Source: Streptomyces sp. NBC_01717 (lineage in GTDB: Bacteria > Actinomycetota > Actinomycetes > Streptomycetales > Streptomycetaceae). From it: DNA of 64,000 nucleotides. Where the stretch lies: assembly GCF_036248255.1 (NCBI RefSeq), contig NZ_CP109179.1:496001-560000 (forward strand), given 5' to 3'. The notes below the pieces were generated by a model. The model worked only from the letters and a program-made list of their open reading frames with translations. It was not told the origin of the DNA and made no database searches. The position numbers and the translations under genes are program-made. Of this stretch, positions 19,888 to 28,892 are shown one piece after another; positions within the stretch are counted from its first letter, which is position 1, and each line of letters opens with the position of its first letter.

Positions 19888-20262
19888 ATGCCCGAACACA
19901 CTGCCCCGCTCGCCGAGTTCATGCGCACCTATGAGCAGGCCACCAACAGCCACGACATCACCCAGCTCGTCCCGCTGATCGCTCCCGGAGCCGTCTACTG
20001 GTTCTCCGACGGATCGCATCGCGGCCGCGAAGCCATCCTCTCCGCCATCGCCAACACGTTCGCAACCATCCGCGACGAGATCTACCAGATCGACGACCTG
20101 GAGTGGATCGCCCACAGCGATGACCACGCGATATGCCGCTACCGGTTCACCTGGACCGGAACCATCAACGGCCAGCCGCGATCGGGAAGAGGCCGCGGCA
20201 CCAACGTGCTCGTCAACAACGCCGGAACCTGGCAGATGCTCCACGAACACCTCAGCGCATAA
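19888..20262 (+). CDS. SnoaL-like/NTF2-fold protein
   Basis: A 124-residue protein of the nuclear transport factor 2 fold, as in SnoaL-type cyclases and many uncharacterised enzymes. Typical features are FMRTYEQATNSHDITQLVPL at the start, VYWFSDGSHRGREAILSAI, and the terminal GTNVLVNNAGTWQMLHEHLS. The family is usually 120-150 residues. AGAGAAGAGGA precedes the ATG. It follows the end of the IS256 remnant by 50 bp. Substrate is unknown. Confidence 0.8.
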   Translation: MPEHTAPLAEFMRTYEQATNSHDITQLVPLIAPGAVYWFSDGSHRGREAILSAIANTFATIRDEIYQIDDLEWIAHSDDHAICRYRFTWTGTINGQPRSGRGRGTNVLVNNAGTWQMLHEHLSA

Positions 20263-20416
20263 CCAGGCGGCAGCACCGATCCACAGGAATTGACAATTGC
20301 TTGTCTCGAACCGCCGACATCTGCTTTGTAAGTTCAATTCGAGTGCCCGCGTGGAGGCCAGTTCTCTGTATCGGACGACCGTTTGCGACTGCCCAAGGTT
20401 GCTGGTGTCCGCTGTC

Positions 20417-20440
20417 GTTGATGTCAGCGTTGGATGTCAG
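20417..20440. repeat. GATGTCAG double motif, copy 1
   Basis: GTTGATGTCAGC-N4-GATGTCAG. The same spacing recurs at 22069-22092 and 31015-31037. It sits in the 330-bp gap between the SnoaL-like gene and the flavoprotein remnant; nothing else is seen in that gap. Confidence 0.6.
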
Positions 20441-20593
20441 AGGCCTAGCTCTAGCCGATTCGGTCAATGGCGGTCATACAGGCCACTCTGAGGCCTCTGG
20501 AGGGTGCTGCCGACCGGGAGGGGTTGCTGTGGTTGCGGTACTTCTCTGCTGTACTGCTGGCCGAGGGACGGGCCGATACGGGGCGGTGGAACG

Positions 20594-21173
20594 GTGAGCC
20601 GAGGCAGTCGCGGAGTGCTGGGAGTCGTGGGTACGGCAGCCGATGGGGTAGAGCAACTACGCACCGGTCTGGTCGAACCAGCGATCGCCCTCGGCTGGCA
20701 GGTAGCAGTGACCCTGACCCCGAATGCCGGCCGATGGCTGCGGGCAAACGGCGAACTGGATCGCCTGGAGCAGCTGACCGGCCTCCCGGTCCGGGACACT
20801 CCCCGCCTGCCGGCCGAGACTCGCCCCCACCCGGTTGTCGACTGCTACGTCGTCGCCCCGGCCAGCGCGAACTACGTTGCCAAGCTCGCAATGGGCATCG
20901 CGGACAACCAGGCACTGACACAGGTGAGCGAGGGGCACGATCGGCGTCCCCATCGTGTTGTTCCCGCGGGTCAACGCAGCACACGTACGGCACCCGGCAT
21001 GGGATGGGCACGTCGCAACCCTACGGAAGGCGCCCGTAGAACTCATCCAAGGTCCTGACGTCTGGCCGCTCTATGAACCCCGCGAAGGGCCAGCGGATCG
21101 ACAGCTCCCCTGGACCACGATCACGGAATCCATCCAGCACGTGACCGACCAGCCTGCTCTACACCCGCGTTAG
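20594..21173 (+). pseudogene. flavoprotein (phosphopantothenoylcysteine decarboxylase-like), frameshifted
   Basis: From GTG 20594 the protein reads SRGVLGVVGTAADGVEQLRT, LGWQVAVTLTPNAGRWLRA and VVDCYVVAPASANYVAKLAM (typical HFCD flavoprotein PASANT-like region). Near 20935 the frame shifts and continues GVPIVLFPRVNAAHVRHPAW, then PDVWPLYEPREGP to TAG 21173. Intact it would be about 190 residues, normal for the family. A related C-terminal tail occurs at 29325-29449. Confidence 0.75.
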
Positions 21174-21336
21174 TTCGATCCCTGGCGCGCTGACCGACGC
21201 CGCCCTACTGCTGTGCCAAGTCGCTCAGGGGTGCCACTGCACCCCAGTGTTGATCAGCCATCGATGTCAGGATCGGAACAACTGCGGGTATGGGCAGGAT
21301 TCCAGGGGATCGTCCCAGCGCCCTGGCCCGTCCAAG

Positions 21337-21480
21337 ACCTGAGCTTGGGAATCACCGGCCGATCAAGCTACCCCAGGGCCCTGACCTGTGCGTAAGCGTG
21401 CCTTTACTGAGCTGGGCTACGCGTCGAAGTAACCGCTGTTGCCCCCTCTTCCCCACCTGTTCTGGCACGTATCTGGCACG
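21337..21480 (+). repeat. boundary repeat copy 1 (ACCTGAGCTTGGGAATCAC ... TCTGGCACG x2)
   Basis: Begins with ACCTGAGCTTGGGAATCAC, has CTGACCTG, then AACCGCTGTTG at 21431, and ends TCTGGCACGTATCTGGCACG at 21461-21480. The same ordered motifs occur at 22607-22750, also 144 bp. It fills most of the gap between the flavoprotein remnant and the next gene. Confidence 0.65.
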
Positions 21481-21515
21481 GCTGCCACGAGATGGGCACC
21501 GGCTCCCCCTCGTCG

Positions 21516-21911
21516 TCAGTCCTCTTCGGGAGGAATCAGGCGGTCGGCTCCCTCTGCGTCGTCCACATGGCCGGTGGCGTCGACGGTGATAGGAGTGGCC
21601 CGGCCCGTAGCTGTGATCAGCCATGCGAGCACCTGCTCGGTCAGCGGTGTCCCGTTGGGCCCCTCGTCCTCCCAGTGGGCGCGCCAACCACCACCTGGCA
21701 CAGCGGCCACGACCCGGTCGGCTCGCTCCAGGTGAGAGAAGTCCGGGTAGTCCGTGACCGGGCGCAGCGCACCACGCTGGGGGTCGACGACGAGAGCCGT
21801 ACCGGTGGTCTCGTCCCAGGTCTCCACAGCCACTGTGCGCCCGATCGCCAACTCCGTGCCGTTGAAGATGGCGAGCCAGCCCGTCAGGTTGAAGTAGCGC
21901 ATAGGAAACAT
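21516..21911 (-). CDS. conserved hypothetical protein
   Basis: A 131-residue acidic soluble protein with no recognised domain. It reads MFPMRYFNLTGWLAIFNGTE, ALVVDPQRGALRPVTDYPDF and AVPGGGWRAHWEDEGPNG. ATG 21911 has GGGAG 5 bp upstream and is preferred over the ATG at 21923. High third-position GC supports coding. It lies alone between two repeat boundaries. Confidence 0.65.
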   Translation of the reverse strand: MFPMRYFNLTGWLAIFNGTELAIGRTVAVETWDETTGTALVVDPQRGALRPVTDYPDFSHLERADRVVAAVPGGGWRAHWEDEGPNGTPLTEQVLAWLITATGRATPITVDATGHVDDAEGADRLIPPEED

Positions 21912-22263
21912 CGTCTCCCACACTCAACGTCGCCGTCTGGCCGGCCGCTCGTAGAAGGCACCTCGGCGACACCCGCTTTAGGAGTTCGATCGCGAGGCTT
22001 ACATGGAGTCCTGGCGCTCCTACTGGTCCAGCGTTCGCGGTCGCTCAAGGCTGCCTGCGTACGCCGCCGTTGATGTCAGCTGGTGATGTCAGGTTGGTGG
22101 CTATACGGGCTCGCGCCGGGTATGCGCGGAGAGGGGCCGGACAGCTGGGACACTCACAGCGCCTTCAGCTACTTCGGGTCTGCCCAAAGCGGCCGTGATC
22201 GGAAAGCAATGAGACGGCCACCGAAGCCGGATTCGCTAGCATTCCGGGTATCGAGGGGGAGTC
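21912..22263. other. intergenic, contains CGCTTTAGGAG and GATGTCAG motifs
   Basis: About 350 bp without a supported gene. CGCTTTAGGAG at about 21973-21983 recurs at 29440 and, split by an insertion sequence, at 26226/27090. The second GATGTCAG double motif is at 22069-22092. GAGGGGGAGTC just before 22264 serves the next gene. Confidence 0.5.
22069..22092. repeat. GATGTCAG double motif, copy 2
   Basis: GTTGATGTCAGC-N4-GATGTCAG with the same 16-bp period as copies at 20417 and 31015. Confidence 0.6.
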
Positions 22264-22593
22264 ATGGCAGTGGGACACAGGGGATCACGGCGCATTGTCG
22301 TCGACAGCACGATCTACCGTTGGCGCCTGCGACGCAGGCCCACTTACAGCCAGGCTCTGTGCTGGTCTCCGTGCACCTACGCCGTGGAGCATGCGGGTCA
22401 CCCCGGGACTACCCTCGTAGTCACCACGAATCAGCCCCACGCGAGCAACTGGTTCGGGCGGGAAGCCGAACCTGTACGGCCGGCCGACGTTGCCAGAGCG
22501 ATCCAACTTGGACTCGGTCAAGGCTGGACCCCCACAGCCCCGGGCTCCCCGTTCCACCTTGACTTGTCCGCTGGCTACACGTCCTCCCTATGA
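22264..22593 (+). CDS. conserved hypothetical protein (Streptomyces)
   Basis: A 109-residue protein with a pattern I recognise as widespread but uncharacterised in Streptomyces: VVDSTIYRWRLRRRPTYSQA, AVEHAGHPGTTLVVTTNQPH, NWFGREAEPVRPADVARAI and GWTPTAPGSPFHLD. GAGGGGG lies just upstream of the ATG. No catalytic motif is seen. It is probably a small β-rich protein. It stands between repeat boundaries. Confidence 0.75.
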   Translation: MAVGHRGSRRIVVDSTIYRWRLRRRPTYSQALCWSPCTYAVEHAGHPGTTLVVTTNQPHASNWFGREAEPVRPADVARAIQLGLGQGWTPTAPGSPFHLDLSAGYTSSL

Positions 22594-22606
22594 CAAGGTC
22601 AACGAG

Positions 22607-22750
22607 ACCTGAGCTTGGGAATCACGGATCGCCTGAGAGCGATTGAGGCTCTGACCTGGGGAAACGGCCCCATCTAGAGTGAGCTGAGTAGTGTCTGAGT
22701 GGCTCGTGGTGACCGCTGTTGACCGGTCATTCTGGTGCCAATCTGGTGCG
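22607..22750 (+). repeat. boundary repeat copy 2
   Basis: Begins ACCTGAGCTTGGGAATCAC, contains CTCTGACCTG and GTGACCGCTGTTGACC (22709-22724), and ends TCTGGTGCCAATCTGGTGCG at 22731-22750. Same order and overall length as 21337-21480. Confidence 0.65.
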
Positions 22751-22806
22751 CTACGGCTCGTCCTCGACGGGCCTGGGAGGGGGCGGTCGTGGACGTCGTG
22801 TAACTG

Positions 22807-23012
22807 ATGGAGTGGTTGGCCGAGCGAGGATGCTCGGTGATCTTCAAGGCTGATGGTGAGAGCGCGGACAGGGGCACCGTTGGATGGTGATCGTCTCCGG
22901 CGGCACTCTGGGGGCGGAGGGGTTCTTCAGGACTGACCTGTCGTCCGCCGAGGCGTGCGTTGAGGCCACACTCGAGCACTTGGCGAGCCGGCAGATTTCA
23001 CCCTTCACCTGA
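22807..23012 (+). pseudogene. small unknown protein, frameshifted
   Basis: ATG 22807 opens MEWLAERGCSVIFKADGESA and runs into TGA near 22888. The next frame (ATG 22884) gives MVIVSGGTLGAEGFFRTDLS and EACVEATLEHL to TGA 23010-23012. Joined they make one protein of about 68 residues. The stop codon lies inside a third ACCTGAGCTTGGGAA copy (23007-23021). Confidence 0.45.
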
Positions 23013-23083
23013 GCTTGGGAAGGCGGAGCGCTGCTTTGTAAGAAGCTGTTATCTTTCCGATCAGGGGGACATCGGTTCGAGGA

Positions 23084-23842
23084 TCAGCTGGCTGGACTGC
23101 CGTGCAGCCTGCTGAGGTCGTCAGAGCCGATGCGGCGTAGTTCAGGGTGGGCGACGTCGTCGTTGCCGATGACGATGCCTGCTCGCGTGGCCGGGTCGGT
23201 CTCGGCCAGGTACTGCCGACATGCTGCGTGGTAGCGGTTTTCGAAGGCATCCTCAGCCTGTTCAAGTCCACCGAAGAGCGCGGCGTCCCGCGTAGTGCCG
23301 CGCCGGCGGGCGACGAGGAAGCTGGTGTCAGCGAATACGACCTCGTCCCACAGGTGGGCCAGTTCGCTGCGCTGGAGGAAGCTGCCGTCCACAATCAGCA
23401 CAGCGTCGGTCGGCGCGGTGACTGGGGGTTCGTCGATCTGCTGGTCGCTGGCCAGGTCAATGATGCGACCGCGGTAGCGGCGGTCGCCGCCCGGGCCCAG
23501 CGGTGCGAGTACCGTCCGTGCGAACGCGGGAAAGTCGTAGGCGTCCTGGTAGTAGCCGACTGCTGAGTCGCGGCCCTGCCGGTGGCGGTGGGCGCGCGGG
23601 TGGTGGAACCCGTCCATGGACAGGTGAATCGCGGGTCGGCCGCGACCGGCGACCGCAGATGCCAGCGCACGAGCCAGGGTCGTCTTCCCTGCGGCGGTGA
23701 TACCGTCCACCGCGACCCGCAGCGGATGCCCGGGGTCCCGGGCCGCAAGGTGGTCAGCGATCCGGCCAATGACCTGGTCGCGGGTGGGCTGGCCCGAGTG
23801 ACTGTCAGGCTGGGTCGCACTGGTCTTGATCAGTTCTGCCAC
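23084..23842 (-). CDS. P-loop nucleoside/uridine kinase-like protein
   Basis: A 252-residue cytosolic kinase of the uridine kinase/phosphoribulokinase type. The P-loop is GITAAGKTTLARAL at about 47-60. Other features are HLSMDGFHHPRAHRHRQGRD (substrate loop), YYQDAYDFPAFARTVLAPLG, and LIVDGSFLQRSELAHLWDEV. The start is GTG 23842 with only a weak Shine-Dalgarno. Many Streptomyces carry such kinases as isolated genes. The phosphate acceptor is unknown. Confidence 0.85.
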   Translation of the reverse strand: MAELIKTSATQPDSHSGQPTRDQVIGRIADHLAARDPGHPLRVAVDGITAAGKTTLARALASAVAGRGRPAIHLSMDGFHHPRAHRHRQGRDSAVGYYQDAYDFPAFARTVLAPLGPGGDRRYRGRIIDLASDQQIDEPPVTAPTDAVLIVDGSFLQRSELAHLWDEVVFADTSFLVARRRGTTRDAALFGGLEQAEDAFENRYHAACRQYLAETDPATRAGIVIGNDDVAHPELRRIGSDDLSRLHGSPAS

Positions 23843-24125
23843 CCTGCGGATCCTACAATCTGCTGGCGTCAGTAAGCGCCTGTATCTCTATCGATCAAGA
23901 GTGCGACTGTGATCGAAATGTCGGGCCGGGTGATCTTCGCTGGCGGGCGCACGAAGGCAGGGCCTCCGGTGCAGTACGAGGGTTGCTGACGCCCAAGTAC
24001 CCGCCCAGGAGGCCCTGTTGTCGCAGTTCTACGCTGTGTCGCCGGCCGAGTTCAACTCGAGGCCGTCGGTGTGCGACTGTCTCGCGCATCGGTTCGGGAA
24101 TGCGGCCGATCATCCGGACCGGGTT

Positions 24126-24869
24126 CGGGCGTACGGCACGGACATGGCGGACGCCGAGTGGGGCGAGGTCCGGGACGCGTTGCCAGTCCCGGCCTGGCTG
24201 GAGGGCCGGGGCGGGCAGCCCGAGGCGTACTCTCTGACCTTGCCGCGGAGACGGTCGTGGAGTTCGGCGATGAGCCCGCGCTCGCGCCAGCGGCGCAGAA
24301 AGGCGTAGACCCGGTCCCAGGGCGGGAAGTCGGCCGGCATCGCCCGCCACTTGATGCCGTTGTCGACGACGTAGAACGGAATCATCGACTCTCAGTCGGT
24401 GAAGGGGGCGGCGACTGTTGCGGCTGCGTCACGCGGCTACGACGGCGGAATGAAGATCAACGGTCGGAAGCGGCACGTCGTCACCGATTGCCTCGGCCTG
24501 CTCCTGGTGGTGATGGTGACCGCGGCCAGTGTCACCGACCGGGACGCGGCCCGACTGCTCCTGCCCCGCCTGCGGACACGGTTCACGAAGATCAGCCTGG
24601 TGTGGGCCGACGGCGGATACACCGGCGAGCTCGTCTCCTGGGCGAAGAGGAAACTCCAGCTCGCGTTGCAGATCGTCAAGCGCACCGACGACATGGAGGG
24701 GTTCGTGGTGTTGCCAAGACGGTGGATGGTGGAGCGCACTCTGGAATGGCTGCTCAACTCCCGTCGGCTCGCCCGGGACTACGAGAGCCGCTGCGACACC
24801 GCCGAAGCGATGGTCCACTGGTCGATGATCAGGCTGATGACGCGGCAGCTGGCCCGTCCGCGAGCCTGA
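24126..24869 (+). pseudogene. IS5-family transposase with an internally inverted segment
   Basis: The plus strand encodes the N-terminus (MADAEWGEVRDALPVPAWLE, to about 24232). The central part (NGIKWRAMPADFPPWDRVYA, FLRRWRERGLIAELHDRLRG) is then read on the minus strand, about 24365 back to 24236. The plus strand resumes at about 24369 with IDSQSVKGAATVAAASRGYD and the catalytic C-terminus (VWADGGYTGELVSW, WMVERTLEWLLNSRRLARDY). A single inversion of about 135 bp within one gene explains this. The transposase cannot be made. Confidence 0.75.
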
Positions 24870-25400
24870 ACTTCCCCGACTGCGTGCGCTGCAGCCAGCC
24901 CCGCTCCGCCAGCCGACGGGCCCGCGAGCGCACCACCCCTCGATCTTCGAAGGCGTCAGCTCGATCCCCATCGCCTGCGCGATCTCCTTGCAGGCCATGG
25001 GTTCATGGCCTGCACTCCTCGCCTCGGCAAGCACCGCCAGGATCCGCTGATGCTCCACCGCCAGCGCACGAACGTCGAAACCCGCCCGCCACCGCGGCAC
25101 GATCGATCCCGGCCGGGCCGCCACCACTGGCTTCGCCGACCTCCCTTCCGCCGCCACGGCCGGGTCGGACACCCCCGGCTCAGCGACGGAGACCACAAGC
25201 GCAGCCAACTCCGAGCCTTCCGCTGGATATTGCCCGGCCAGCACCCCACTGACCCGCCGCTGCGAGATCACCAGTTCCTGCCAGTCGGTCTCCGCCTCAT
25301 GCAGCTCGGCAAGCAGACGGTCGGTCTGCTCGCGCAATACCTCCACCCGCTGCCGGGCGGCACGCTCCTCGTCCTCCAACAGCCCCATCACCGACGGCAT
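24829..25400 (-). pseudogene. coiled-coil/winged-helix-like regulatory protein, frameshifted near the 3' end
   Basis: From ATG 25400 (MPSVMGLLEDEERAARQRVE) the protein has an N-terminal coiled coil (VLREQTDRLLAELHEAETDW), a linker, and a C-terminal helix-turn-helix-like part (ILAVLAEARSAGHEPMACKE, IAQAMGIELTPSKIEG). An extra base near 24945 shifts the frame; the expected continuation RARRLAERGWLQRTQSGKFR ends at TGA 24829-24831. Its 3' end overlaps the transposase remnant antisense. Similar proteins are common beside Streptomyces transposons; function is unknown. Confidence 0.55.
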
Positions 25401-25832
25401 CGACAGCACCCTTCCAAGCCGGGACAACACGACACGCCATCCCTGCCACAGGATCCCGGACACCATGCCTGACCAGCGGAAACCTACCGATCACGTACGG
25501 AAAGACAACAGCTTCTAAGGGCGGCGCCAATCACAGGACGTTCTTGGCTGGTCAGCAGCCGTACAACAGCGCCCAGCCTGTCAGTGGGTCTCTGCACCGC
25601 CTCGCACCCCGATTGACCGTGACTGACCGCTCGATCTGGCACGGATCTGGCACGCGCGGCGCCACGCAGGGACGCGCGATACGGCCGACCGCCGCCTGGT
25701 TGCCCCCTCGATTCGAACTACGGGCGGGACGGTCGCTGCGGTCTCCAGGGCACGTCAACCGGTCGTCTGGGGCCGGTGGTGGTCGGCCGGGGATGCGCTG
25801 GCTGCTGTACTTCGCTGCCGTACAGCACAACC
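25401..25832. other. intergenic with boundary repeat
   Basis: No supported gene in 430 bp. It contains TCTGGCACGGATCTGGCACG at 25635-25654, preceded by GACCGTGACTGACCGC, the third boundary motif. Confidence 0.45.
25635..25654 (+). repeat. boundary motif copy 3
   Basis: TCTGGCACGGATCTGGCACG, same orientation as the copies at 21461, 22731, 27200 and 29554. Confidence 0.6.
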
Positions 25833-26189
25833 TCACTGTGCCGGGTCCTCCCACGGGTCGTAGCGCTTGAAAGTCGTCTGTTCCGGCAGCCCGAGCCGTT
25901 TCGCCGCCCGGCGTCGCTCCCGGACTTCTGCAGTCGACCGCGGCCGGTAGCCGGGACCGCCACAACCGCAGGAGTGGAAGGTGAGGCCAGCACGCAGCGT
26001 GACCCCAAGCGCTTCCCAAGCCCCCTTGTCTCTACGGCGAGGGATGGCAAGGTCGAACCCAGCATTGATCATCGGGGCTCGGCAGCGTGGGCACGGATGC
26101 GCTCGCTGCGGTAGCGGGTTCTGTTTGAACGACGACCGGCACGCCAGACACACGAAATGCGGCTTGTAGGGGATCGCGTATCGGCACAT
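25833..26189 (-). CDS. zinc-ribbon-like conserved hypothetical protein
   Basis: A 118-residue basic protein with CLAC and CPRC pairs (VCLACRSSFKQN, HPCPRCRAPMI) that can form a zinc ribbon, and a second Cys/His cluster FHSCGCGGPGYRPR. The N-terminus MCRYAIPYKPHFVC and the C-terminal EVRERRRAAKRLGLP match a family I recognise from many Streptomyces genomes, without known function. ATG 26189 was chosen because MCRYA is the conserved start; the frame extends to 26240. Confidence 0.75.
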   Translation of the reverse strand: MCRYAIPYKPHFVCLACRSSFKQNPLPQRAHPCPRCRAPMINAGFDLAIPRRRDKGAWEALGVTLRAGLTFHSCGCGGPGYRPRSTAEVRERRRAAKRLGLPEQTTFKRYDPWEDPAQ

Positions 26190-26232
26190 GCTGACAAGGT
26201 AGAGAAGGTGCCGCGACAGAACCACCGCTTTA

Positions 26233-27089
26233 GAAGTCATCTCATTTGGTGAGTCTGCGGTAGCAGATGAGGGTGCAGGCGATGCTTGTGAAGGCGAGGA
26301 AGTGGTCAGCTTTGCGCTCGTAGCGTCGGTGGAGACGGCGGCAGCCGGCGAGCCAGGCCATGGTGCGTTCGACGGTCCAGCGGTGGCGGCCCAGTCGCTG
26401 TGAGGACTCGACTCCTTTCCTCGCGATGCGGTGCTGGATGCCGCGCTGGCGTAACCATCGTCGCAGTTGGGGGTAGTCGTAGCCCTTGTCGGCGTGGAGC
26501 TTTGCGGGCTTGCGGCGCCGCGGTCCGCGGCGGGAGCGGATCGGCGGTATCCCTTGCACGAGAGGGATCAGAGCCTGGCTGTCATGCAGGTTCGCCGCCG
26601 AGATTGCGACGGACAGGGGCAGACCGGTCCGCTCGGTGATCAAGTGGATCTTCGACCCGAACTTGCCCCGGTCAACAGGATTCGGACCTGTCAGATCCCC
26701 CTTTTCAGGGCCCGCATGTTCACCGAGTCGATCGCGCAGCGCGACCAGTCCAACTCGCCGCGGGCGCCGAGTTCGTCGAGGACCAGGCGGTGGAGCTTGG
26801 CCCACACCCTGGCCTTCGTCCACTCGGCGAAACGCCGATGAGCCGTCGCCCCCGACGGCCCGAACGAAGCAGTGGGCAACTGCTGCCACGTGCAGCCTGA
26901 CGTGGCCACGAACACGATCGCGGCCAGCACCTCACGATCACCATGCCGACGCCGACCACCACCCTGAGGCCGCGACGGCGCCTCCGGCACCACCCGCTGA
27001 AACAACACCCACAACTCATCCGGCACCAGCCGCTCAACGATCCCCACCATGACCGACAGCCTACCGACACCACCAAATGAGATGACTTC
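26233..27089 (-). mobile_element. IS5-family insertion sequence, 857 bp
   Basis: Perfect inverted repeats GAAGTCATCTCATTTGGTG at 26233-26251 and complement at 27071-27089, with TTA duplicated on each side (26230-26232, 27090-27092). Removing it restores CCGCTTTAGGAGCG, which matches 29440, so the insertion split one of the cassette-boundary motifs. Confidence 0.88.
26242..27050 (-). CDS. IS5-family transposase, two frames joined by -1 frameshift
   Basis: The first frame (MVGIVERLVPDELWVLFQRV) holds the N-terminal DUF4096 part and the first Asp (WSRCAIDSVNMRALK). Coding-strand AAAAGGGGG near 26698-26706 allows a -1 shift to KKGDLTGPNPVDRGKFGSKI, followed by KLHADKGYDYPQLRRWL with the second Asp and RHRWTVERTMAWLAGCRRLH with the Glu. 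Without the shift the first frame ends RALKRGI. Confidence 0.85.
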
Positions 27090-27176
27090 TTAGGAGCGTG
27101 GTGAGGCGAGTTGGGGTCTGACCTGCGGAATGCCGACTTCGGCGTCTGCTGGCCTCGGCCACCGCCAGCAGCCGCA

Positions 27177-27219
27177 GTTCCCCGTGAGTCCCCGCCCGAT
27201 CTGGCGCGGTTGTGGCACG
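27177..27219 (+). repeat. boundary motif copy 4
   Basis: GTTCCCCGTGAGTCCCCG followed by TCTGGCGCGGTTGTGGCACG (27200-27219). The same extended form occurs at 29531-29572. It occupies the 300-bp gap between the insertion sequence and the next gene. Confidence 0.6.
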
Positions 27220-27388
27220 GGGAACCTCTGCTTTCGTAGCTCTAACGAGAACGGTCGGCGGTGGCGCCCCGCCGGCACGGCCTTGGGGCCCGTCGATGTC
27301 GGTCAGCCCGCCCCATACTTCGACCGGTGGGCTGCTGAGGTTCGGCGTGGACCAGCGCGTTCGTGCCGGTTGGTGTCACGCGCTGATG

Positions 27389-27706
27389 TCAGGAATCGGG
27401 CTGCCCTTGACGTGCGTCCGTATCCCCGTTTGTAGTCCTTCGAGCTCTTACGGGCCTGCCGAGGACCTGAAGCACCGCGCCGAGCACGACGAGAATCAGG
27501 GCTACGGTGGCGAGGTCCGCGGCCACTTCATAGGACCATCCGACCAACCTTGGTACTCCGTTCAAGGCCAGGCCGCCGCCCATCGCGATGGCACCCCAAC
27601 CAGCCTTCCGGGGATGCCGGTACTGCGCTGCTCTCCAACCGCTCAAGGTCAACGTTCCCCCGGCTGCAATCAAGCATCCGCAGGCCAACATGATCCACGC
27701 TGTCAT
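27389..27706 (-). CDS. small membrane protein of unknown function
   Basis: A 105-residue protein with three hydrophobic stretches (AWIMLACGCLIAAGGTLTL, GWGAIAMGGGLALNGVPRLV, VAADLATVALILVVLGAVLQ). ATG 27706 has GGAGGGG upstream. The C-terminus is polar (RARRTTNGDTDARQGQPDS). No family recognised. It lies in the array of isolated small genes. Confidence 0.6.
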   Translation of the reverse strand: MTAWIMLACGCLIAAGGTLTLSGWRAAQYRHPRKAGWGAIAMGGGLALNGVPRLVGWSYEVAADLATVALILVVLGAVLQVLGRPVRARRTTNGDTDARQGQPDS

Positions 27707-27770
27707 GGCACCCCTCCGCCGGGAGGTTACCGCGCGGTCGGCGGAGTCTTGATGCCCCCACCCTGACCGC

Positions 27771-27975
27771 CTCCTCAACCCACCACTTACCCCAGCTCCC
27801 ATCCCGTCCGCCTTCGGCCCACACACCGTGGAGCGGGCGTGGTTCAGGGCGTCAAGGTGGAGCGCGCCACTGTACGAACGACCTTGACGCCCTGGGCCGC
27901 GACTGCTCGGCTCTGCCTGGGTCGAAGGTGGTCGGGATGGGAGCCCACGACGCTCACCACGCTCCGGCCGGCACT
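27771..27975. repeat. 205-bp direct repeat with 14-bp stem-loop, copy 1
   Basis: Matches 31626-31830 with about ten mismatches and identical length. Inside it CAGGGCGTCAAGGT (27845-27858) pairs with ACCTTGACGCCCTG (27881-27894) around a 22-base loop. The copy ends exactly at the insertion point of the next IS element. Confidence 0.8.
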
Positions 27976-27976
27976 A

Positions 27977-28892
27977 GGGTCCGTCTTCATAGGTCATTCG
28001 AGTGGTGGATCATGGTGTGGTGCTACGCCGACATGAACTCACAGACCAGGAATGGGAGTTACTGGCTCCCCTCATACCCCGGGCCGTGACCGGAAGACCT
28101 CGGGTTGACGACCGTCGGGTCATCAACGGCATGGTCTACAAGATCCGCACCGGCATCACCTGGCGTGACCTGCCCGAACGCTACGGCCCGTGGAAAACGG
28201 TCTACACCCGCTTCCGCCGATACGCCCTGGAGGGCGTCTTCACCCACGCTCTTCAGCAAGTCCAGGCCCAGGCCGATGCGGCCGGTGACATCGATTGGCT
28301 GGTCCAGATCGACTCCACTGTCGTCCGCGCACACCAGCACGCCGCCGCCACCGGCCGAAAAGGGGGCACCATCGGCAGGACGAACCGGACGATCACGCCC
28401 TCGGTCGATCCCGAGGAGGCCTGACCACCAAAATCCACCTTGCCTGCGACGGCCGCGGCAGACCCCTGGCCATCTTCCTCACGCCTGGCCAACGCCACGA
28501 CGGCATCTGTGCGCAACCCCTGCTGGAACGCATCCGAGTTCCCCGCGCCGGCCTGGGCCGTCCACGCTGCAGACCTGACCACGTCATCGCCGACAAGGCA
28601 TACAGCTCTCGCGGATTCCGCGCCTACCTGCGACGACGCGGCATCGGCCACATCATCCCGGAGAAAACCGACCAGAAACGGCACCGGCACAACAGGGGCC
28701 GCCGCGGCGGCCGGCCGCCCGGCTTCGACCGTGACATCTACCGCCGACGCAACACCGTCGAGCGCTGCTTCAACACCCTCAAACACTCCCGCGGGATTGC
28801 GACCAGGTACGACAAGACCGCCGCCTCCTACGAAGCAGCGGTCAGCCTGGCGTCGTTCCTGCTCTGGGCAAGATCCGTTTGAAGACGGACCC
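27977..28892 (+). mobile_element. IS5-family (IS427-like) insertion sequence, 916 bp
   Basis: Ends GGGTCCGTCTTCA (27977-27989) and its complement (28880-28892), flanked by TA on both sides (27975-27976, 28893-28894). It is inserted at the end of the 205-bp repeat. Confidence 0.88.
28002..28882 (+). CDS. IS5-family transposase, two frames joined by -1 frameshift
   Basis: First frame from 28002 (VLRRHELTDQEWELLAPLIP, with DWLVQIDSTVVRAHQHAAA). GAAAAGGGGGC near 28355-28365 permits a -1 shift into the second frame (HALGRSRGGLTTKIHLACDG, HVIADKAYSSRGFRAYL, RRRNTVERCFNTLKHSRGIA). All three catalytic acidic residues are present across the fusion. ATG at 28002 or GTG at 28017 are both possible starts. 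Confidence 0.85.

Noticed and set aside
21160..21190. tRNA-like T-arm GTTCGATCC
   Set aside because: No anticodon or acceptor stems can be formed around it.
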